Below are positions 58,873-64,000 of a stretch of DNA of 64,000 nucleotides, piece after piece. The stretch is from the NCBI RefSeq assembly GCF_000218785.1, contig NZ_AFPO01000002.1, positions 1 through 64,000 on the forward strand, in the 5' to 3' direction. Positions within the stretch are counted from its first letter, which is position 1; every line of letters starts with the position of its first letter. Source of the stretch: Idiomarina sp. A28L. GTDB lineage: Bacteria > Pseudomonadota > Gammaproteobacteria > Enterobacterales > Alteromonadaceae. Position numbers and translations under genes: made by a program. The notes under the pieces were generated by a model that had not been told where the DNA came from, did not search any database, and worked only from the letters and a program-made list of their open reading frames with translations.

Positions 58873-59841
58873 GTGACAAAGCCTACCTCAGATCAAGCAA
58901 ACGCAGCCGAACATTCAGTAGAACTCCCTCGTTTTCGCGCCTACTTTTTACACCCAAAATTTTGGGCTACTTGGCTTATGGTGAGCGTTCTATACTTGAT
59001 TTCGTGGCTACCCTTTCGCCTGCAACTACTAATGGGCCGCGGCTTGGGGAAGATATTGTTCAAACTTATGCCGAAACGAGTAAAAGTTGCGCGCAGAAAT
59101 CTTGAGCTGGTATTTCCTGAACGTTCTGCAGCCGAAAGAGAACAAATGTTGCATGAAAACTTTGCTAATAACGGCATTGCACTATTTGAAACAGGAATGG
59201 CGTGGTGGTGGCCAGATTGGCGCATGAACCGCAAACTTTCAGTTGAGGGGCTAGAATTTTTAGAACAAGCTGATGCCGAAGGCAAAGGTGTGTTTCTAGT
59301 GCTCTTCCATTTCCTTAGCCTGGAAGTACATGCCCGTATGTTTGGGCTTGTGCGGCCATCGGTAGGCCTTTATCGCCCGCATAATAATGCTCTAATGGAA
59401 TACCTACAAACCAAAGGCCGTAACCGCAGTAATAAATATATGATTCGTAAGAAAGATGTTCGCGGCATGCTAAATGCCCTGAATGCCGGCGAAGTATGTG
59501 GTTACTTGCCGGATCAAGATTATGGCCGAAATCGTTCAGTGTATGTGCCCTTGTTTGCAGTTCCCGATGCGGCAACCACTACCGGCACAACAATTTTTGC
59601 TGCTGGTGCTAACTGCACAACATTAATCAGCACAATTGAACGCTTGCCCGGAGCGAAAGGTTACAAGTTAAAGATAATGCCGCCGCAGCAACCTATTCCA
59701 AGTGGTGATGAAACTGAAGATGCACGGCGTGTTAATAAAGAAGTAGAGCGCGCGGTAAACCAATTCCCAGCCGCTTACATGTGGGTGCACCGCCGTTTCA
59801 AAACTCGGCCAGACGAAACCATGCCTAGCTACTACAAATAA
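58873..59841 (+). CDS. lpxL: Lipid A biosynthesis lauroyl/myristoyl acyltransferase (LpxL family)
   Basis: 322 aa from the GTG at 58873, eight bases after AAGG. The frame is open to 58816 but that start falls inside the tolC terminator. One membrane segment is near residues 36-54 (FWATWLMVSVLYLISWLPFR). The HX4E-type catalytic motif is HFLSLE, and VWHRRFK-like MWVHRRFKTRP ends the domain. It adds a secondary acyl chain to Kdo2-lipid IVA. Whether it is LpxL or LpxM in specificity cannot be told by eye. Confidence 0.88.
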   Translation: MTKPTSDQANAAEHSVELPRFRAYFLHPKFWATWLMVSVLYLISWLPFRLQLLMGRGLGKILFKLMPKRVKVARRNLELVFPERSAAEREQMLHENFANNGIALFETGMAWWWPDWRMNRKLSVEGLEFLEQADAEGKGVFLVLFHFLSLEVHARMFGLVRPSVGLYRPHNNALMEYLQTKGRNRSNKYMIRKKDVRGMLNALNAGEVCGYLPDQDYGRNRSVYVPLFAVPDAATTTGTTIFAAGANCTTLISTIERLPGAKGYKLKIMPPQQPIPSGDETEDARRVNKEVERAVNQFPAAYMWVHRRFKTRPDETMPSYYK

Positions 59842-59872
59842 GTTTCTACTGCTCCTCGTGGCGGTGTTAAGC

Positions 59873-62752
59873 CTAAACTTCCGTAAACAGCCGTTGCCAA
59901 ACTTCAGTTACGTTAGCGATATCTGCTTGAAAATCACGCTCACTTAAACGCCCTGCTTCGGCGAGTGCTAGCCGATGAATTTCAGCACGATAATCTTGAT
60001 ACGATGAAATGAGGCCTTGTGCCTCTTTATCGCTTAACAATTTTAGCCGAGCAGCAATTTCTAGAATGCGAATATTATCCGTCCAAATTGCTAGATCTGG
60101 ATATTTCTGGGCACTTTTGAGCACCAAATACTGCGTAATAAACTCAATATCGGTAATGCCACCTGGCATCTGTTTTACATCATATTTTTCAGGCTGATTT
60201 TGCCACAAGTGTTCACGCATTTTCTCGCGCATCTGCAAAATATCGTGACGTAGCTCATCATCTTCGCGCTGATAACAAAGAGTATTTGTGCGAATACTTG
60301 CAAACCGATCACGAAGATAAACTGCACCATATACCATCCGCGCCCGCACCAATGCTTGCAGCTCCCATGTCCAGGCATCATTCTGCAGATATTCCTCATA
60401 AGTGCTCATTCGCACTACCATCAACCCTGCTTGCCCAGAAGGACGCAGGCGCATATCAACATCGAACAGCACACCACTCATGGTTCTAGTGGTAAATAGG
60501 TGCAATACACGCTGTGCTAACCGCAAATAGAATTGCTGTACCGCAAGCGGCTTTTCGCCATCTGTTTCACCATTAATATCATCATCACAAAGAAATACTA
60601 AATCGAGGTCGGAGCCATAACCAAGTTCATAACCACCCAATTTCCCGTAGGCTACTACCGAAAAGCCAGTATCATTTTCATCACGGCCCGGTGGTGCTCC
60701 ATGGCGCTCGCATAATTGCCGCCAAGCTAAGCTAACAACTTGCTCAATCATAGCTTCCGCTAGATAAGTAAGATGATCACTCACCCGCATTAAGTGCACA
60801 CCAGCATTTAAATCAGCAGCGGCTACTTTCATCTGAAAAATCTGTTTTACTTGCCGTAAGGCATCCATTTGCGCTTCGGCATCATCGTTCGGTAACCGCA
60901 TTAAATACTCTGATACTCGCGAGCGGTAAGATTCCACATCAGGGAGTTCATAAAGTTGCACGGGATCAATAAGCTCATCGAGTAGCAGAGGGAATTTAGC
61001 AATTAGATGAGCAATCCACGGGCTTGCACCGCAAAGAAACAGTAGTTGTTCTCGTGCATCAGAATTTTGGCAAAGTAACTCTAGATAGGTGGTGCGTGAG
61101 CTTATCTGTGCAAGCACTTCAAAACTACGTTGCAAAATGAGGTGAGCATTCGGCTCTTGCAAAGCCGATTCAATTAAAGCCGGAATAAGTAACGCTTGTA
61201 ACTCTCTTCCCCGCGGGCCACTTGGGCGTTTGCGCAATAACATACGAAAATCCTGAATCACTTGCCAGCATGCTTCCGGCTCTTCAGCATTCGCCTCGCG
61301 TAAAATATCGAGAGCCGTATCATCGGCTAATAGATCTTGCCACAAAATGGCATATTCACTATCTTCGCCCGCCAACATATCTTCTTCACCACCGATAACA
61401 TCTAAAAATTCGCGATGAATACCGGCCATAGCCGCTTGCGTAACTTCCTGAAACACCTGCCAACCCTGTTCCGATTGGGCATGCCCTGAAGCCGCTAAGA
61501 TGCGCATGCGCGTTAGCCTATCTTGGGGTAATTGCTGGGTTTGTTCATCGTTGATTTCTTGCAAGATATGCTCAAGCTTGCGTAAGTAAGCATAGCCTTC
61601 GAGTAGCTTAGTAATTGCAGGCTCTGATAAAGTGCTATGGCGGCCACAAGCATTCAAAGCAGATAACAAAGAATGCGTTTGAAACTCCTGCTCCCTGCCA
61701 CCTCGAATCAATTGGAACACCTGCGCCACAAACTCTACTTCGCGAATACCACCAAGCCCCAGTTTAATATTTTCAGCAACACCTTGGCGGCGCGCTTCTT
61801 GATTAATCAATAGTTTCATTTTACGCAATGCATCAATTGCACTGTAATCAAGATATCGCCGGTAAATAAACGGCCGTAACATTTTTTGCACGTACTGCGC
61901 TAGTTCATAATCAGTATTCAGAACTCGCGCCTTGATCATGGCGTAACGTTCCCACATTCGCCCCTGCTCATGGTAATAATCTTCCAGCGCCGATAAGCTT
62001 GAAACTAATGCGCCCGATTGGCCAAAAGGCCGCAAACGCATATCGATTCGAAAAGCACGGCCATCAACCGTTGGCTGATCTAGAAGCTTGATCAGCCCCT
62101 GCCCAAGCTTGTTGTAATACATTGAAAAATCGATACTCTGCCGGCCACCACGGGTTTCCCCTGAAGTTGGATAAGCAAAGATTAAATCAATATCAGAAGA
62201 AAAGTTAAGTTCGCTCCCACCCAATTTTCCCATTGCTAAAACAATAAGCGGTAACACGTTATCGGAATCATCTAATGCATGGCCATAACGCGGAGCTAGC
62301 TGGCCACAGATATACGCAATGCCAGCCTCAATTAGCATATCAGCGAGCGCAGAGTTTTCTTGCAACATTCTTCCTAACGGCATATCACCTAATAAATCTT
62401 GGCTGGCAATACGTGCCATTTCGATATGTCGAAATTTACGCACGATAATCATCGCATGGTTTTCATCGCGCGCCTGCGCAAGTTCAGTGTTGATAACTTC
62501 TGGCACCGCGGCCATGGGGGTAAACATTCGCTGAATAGCTGTTTCACCATAACGGCAAACCACGCGGCCGATAAACGGGCTCACCTGCACCAACCAATAC
62601 AGCTGAAGCTTTTGCTCTTCAGTTATATGGAAGCCTGCGCTATCACTGAATATTTCATTAAGTTGCTGAATCACATCAAGGCTATCGTTTTCAATAGCAG
62701 AATGAAGCTTGTAATCCTGAGGTTTTTGCGGCGGCAACGGTAGTTGAAACAT
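59873..62752 (-). CDS. glnE: Bifunctional glutamine synthetase adenylyltransferase/deadenylylase
   Basis: 959 aa from the ATG at 62750-62752 (AAAGGA upstream); the frame opens 13 codons earlier. Two nucleotidyltransferase domains: the first with GKLGGSELNFSSDIDLIFAY (deadenylylation) and the second with GKLGGYELGYGSDLDLVFLC (adenylylation), each followed by the RLRPFGQSG / RLRPSGQAG metal-site repeat, with regulatory helices between. It sets glutamine synthetase activity in response to PII and glutamine. It lies downstream of a CYTH gene, 92 bases away. Confidence 0.96.
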   Translation of the reverse strand: MFQLPLPPQKPQDYKLHSAIENDSLDVIQQLNEIFSDSAGFHITEEQKLQLYWLVQVSPFIGRVVCRYGETAIQRMFTPMAAVPEVINTELAQARDENHAMIIVRKFRHIEMARIASQDLLGDMPLGRMLQENSALADMLIEAGIAYICGQLAPRYGHALDDSDNVLPLIVLAMGKLGGSELNFSSDIDLIFAYPTSGETRGGRQSIDFSMYYNKLGQGLIKLLDQPTVDGRAFRIDMRLRPFGQSGALVSSLSALEDYYHEQGRMWERYAMIKARVLNTDYELAQYVQKMLRPFIYRRYLDYSAIDALRKMKLLINQEARRQGVAENIKLGLGGIREVEFVAQVFQLIRGGREQEFQTHSLLSALNACGRHSTLSEPAITKLLEGYAYLRKLEHILQEINDEQTQQLPQDRLTRMRILAASGHAQSEQGWQVFQEVTQAAMAGIHREFLDVIGGEEDMLAGEDSEYAILWQDLLADDTALDILREANAEEPEACWQVIQDFRMLLRKRPSGPRGRELQALLIPALIESALQEPNAHLILQRSFEVLAQISSRTTYLELLCQNSDAREQLLFLCGASPWIAHLIAKFPLLLDELIDPVQLYELPDVESYRSRVSEYLMRLPNDDAEAQMDALRQVKQIFQMKVAAADLNAGVHLMRVSDHLTYLAEAMIEQVVSLAWRQLCERHGAPPGRDENDTGFSVVAYGKLGGYELGYGSDLDLVFLCDDDINGETDGEKPLAVQQFYLRLAQRVLHLFTTRTMSGVLFDVDMRLRPSGQAGLMVVRMSTYEEYLQNDAWTWELQALVRARMVYGAVYLRDRFASIRTNTLCYQREDDELRHDILQMREKMREHLWQNQPEKYDVKQMPGGITDIEFITQYLVLKSAQKYPDLAIWTDNIRILEIAARLKLLSDKEAQGLISSYQDYRAEIHRLALAEAGRLSERDFQADIANVTEVWQRLFTEV

Positions 62753-62844
62753 TAAAAATCCTTTCGCTAATGGTGCGCGTTTTCTTTGCAAACTATAGCT
62801 TTGTAGCCAACAGGTTTATTAACAACCGAAATACCAAAAGCGAT

Positions 62845-63492
62845 TTATCCATCTATTTTTTCCGCCAACATAAAGCCTCGTTGCGCTTTACTTAACGGGC
62901 CCGGCTCTAAGGTAAATTCTTTTGTTAATATCTCAGAAAACTGTAGAAGATCAGTGATGCTGCCGCTGATCAACTCCGCTTCTAATTCGCAAATAGGTTC
63001 CTGCCAAACTTGTTTGGAGTTAATCTTTTTTGCCTCGGCGAAAATAGCACCCTGATCAATTGCCACTTCAATAGTGCTGGAACCGATATCAATTAGCCAA
63101 CGTTGACGCTGAAAATCAATTCTAAACTGTTCCCGCAGCTCTCCTTGCAACGCTTCGGTGTTAATTGTTTGCGGCCAAATATCGCTCGGAAACAAATCAA
63201 GTTTAGGAATCATGCCCGCATAATTAACATTATATTCTGGCCGCTGGCTCATTGCGCCAATTTGCGTTCCTGCCATTTTTACCGTTTGCTCCGACTGGTC
63301 ATTCCAGCGCCTAATACGCAAACCAATCTTATGCTGATGAAGATCTTTATTCGCAGTATCAAAATAATAATTCGCAATTTGTATACACTCAGTAGGTTTT
63401 CCTAAGCGCTCAAGGAAGCCTGCAATATCTTCAGAATCTTTTTTATTTATCAGGAACTTAAGCTCAACTTCTTGGGTTTGTTTATTTGCCAC
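62845..63492 (-). CDS. CYTH domain protein (inorganic triphosphatase-like) without CHAD domain
   Basis: 215 aa. The N-terminal signature EVELKFLI corresponds to the CYTH ExExK motif; NYYFDTANKDLHQHKIGLRI, EVAIDQGAIFA and CELEAELISG are further CYTH strands. The E. coli neighbour of glnE, ygiF, is the same domain fused to a CHAD domain (433 aa); here only the CYTH half is present and the gene ends cleanly. CYTH enzymes hydrolyse tripolyphosphate with metal ions. The symbol is left empty because of the altered architecture. Confidence 0.85.
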   Translation of the reverse strand: MANKQTQEVELKFLINKKDSEDIAGFLERLGKPTECIQIANYYFDTANKDLHQHKIGLRIRRWNDQSEQTVKMAGTQIGAMSQRPEYNVNYAGMIPKLDLFPSDIWPQTINTEALQGELREQFRIDFQRQRWLIDIGSSTIEVAIDQGAIFAEAKKINSKQVWQEPICELEAELISGSITDLLQFSEILTKEFTLEPGPLSKAQRGFMLAEKIDG

Positions 63493-63627
63493 TTTGGGCC
63501 CCTTTTCGCAAATTGCTTTTCACTATTCTGACCACTTAACGCTACTACGGTCAACTCTCAGATTACATTGAGTAATAGTTAACCGTTCAGCCATGTAGAT
63601 AAAGTTCAAAAATCGGATCGACAAAGC

Positions 63628-63655
63628 TTTACGCGGCGCAAAATAACCCTACAAT
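63628..63655 (+). promoter_or_regulatory. Candidate putA promoter
   Basis: TTTACG (63628-63633) and TACAAT (63650-63655) are separated by 16 bases, 67 bases before the putA ATG. I see no clear PutA operator (typical enteric GTTGCA boxes). Confidence 0.55.
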
Positions 63656-63721
63656 GGCGACGATATCCTATTCGGATTGCGGTATCGGTTTTCGAACCGA
63701 ATTTTGGTTACAGGAGACGCA

Positions 63722-64000
63722 ATGTTCAAAGCCAGCACAGTGTTAACACAACACTATCAGGCGAGCCAGCTTCAAGAGCTTAAGCAAGCTATCACGAATA
63801 ATTATTCTGTAGATGAGAACGCTTACCTTGAAGAACTGATCAAACTGGTTCCAGAAGATAAAGAAGCCGTAGAAACGCTTACTCAATCAGCACATGATCT
63901 TGTTCATCGCGTACGCGATAAAACGCAAGGTGGTGATGGTGTTGATGCCTTTTTACAGCAATATAGTTTGGATACAGCTGAAGGCATTATTTTAATGTGT
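63722..64000 (+). CDS. putA: Proline dehydrogenase / L-glutamate gamma-semialdehyde dehydrogenase PutA (N-terminal 93 codons, cut by the window)
   Basis: The frame runs to the right edge with no stop. It begins MFKASTVLTQHYQASQLQEL, has an AGGAG five bases before the ATG, and ends DAFLQQYSLDTAEGIILMC, the family block at the start of the proline-dehydrogenase domain. Full-length PutA oxidises proline to glutamate in two steps. There is no N-terminal ribbon-helix-helix repressor domain in the first 93 residues (the start reads directly into the dehydrogenase region), so it is probably not a trifunctional autoregulator. This follows only from the visible start. Confidence 0.85.
   Translation, partial: MFKASTVLTQHYQASQLQELKQAITNNYSVDENAYLEELIKLVPEDKEAVETLTQSAHDLVHRVRDKTQGGDGVDAFLQQYSLDTAEGIILMC

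Overview
The window reads as a chromosomal segment of a gammaproteobacterium. Protein sequences and gene order are close to Escherichia coli in the S10/spc/alpha ribosomal operons, rnr-rlmB, rpsF-priB-rpsR-rplI, dnaB-alr, zur/dusA, lptFG//pepA-holC-valS, parE-parC-plsC and nudF//tolC. The overall flavour suggests the Alteromonadales, most likely Idiomarinaceae. That placement is an impression from the proteins, not a phylogeny. There is no integrase, transposase, phage gene or CRISPR array.

Layout. 1-370 holds the leader and two tandem promoters of an rRNA operon that runs off the left edge (minus strand; no mature rRNA is inside). 542-16545 is almost entirely ribosomal: yajQ, then the alpha operon (rpsM-rpsK-rpsD-rpoA-rplQ), the spc operon (rplN to rpmJ) and the S10 operon (rpsJ to rpsQ), all on the minus strand. 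A self-contained outer-membrane porin gene (9894-11174) sits between S10 and spc, where the two operons are normally close neighbours. 16.6-20.3 kb carries a short tandem repeat, an exported M19 dipeptidase, gloA, dusA and divergent zur. 20.3-28.0 kb is alr, dnaB, the S6/PriB/S18/L9 operon, a small membrane protein, rlmB and rnr. 28.3-30.1 kb is a DUF885 lipoprotein.

30.2-38.5 kb is the most distinctive accessory block. Four tightly packed minus-strand genes encode a multi-PAS/GAF histidine kinase, a CHASE-PAS-PAS hybrid kinase, a single-domain response regulator and an Hpt-REC-REC-GGDEF diguanylate cyclase. This looks like one phosphorelay ending in cyclic-di-GMP synthesis. 38.6-42.3 kb holds an acetyl-CoA hydrolase/transferase family gene, ilvE, a decayed DUF3047 remnant fused to the end of ilvE, and tRNA-Leu(CAA).

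42.4-64 kb is housekeeping: an RDD membrane protein, lptG/lptF (LPS export), pepA-holC-valS, rraB, plsC, parC, parE, yqiB, nudF, tolC, an LpxL-type acyltransferase, glnE, a CYTH protein and the first 93 codons of putA. The nudF-yqiB-parE-parC-plsC order matches E. coli except that cpdA and yqiA are absent. Several starts were moved downstream to codons with a Shine-Dalgarno sequence and agreement with family N-termini (rpsM, rplE, rplV, rplD, rpmC, priB, gloA, zur, pepA, valS, parE, plsC, lpxL, glnE and the dipeptidase). Apart from the spaces described at 1-541 and 16288-16793, no gene-free stretch exceeds about 300 bases.
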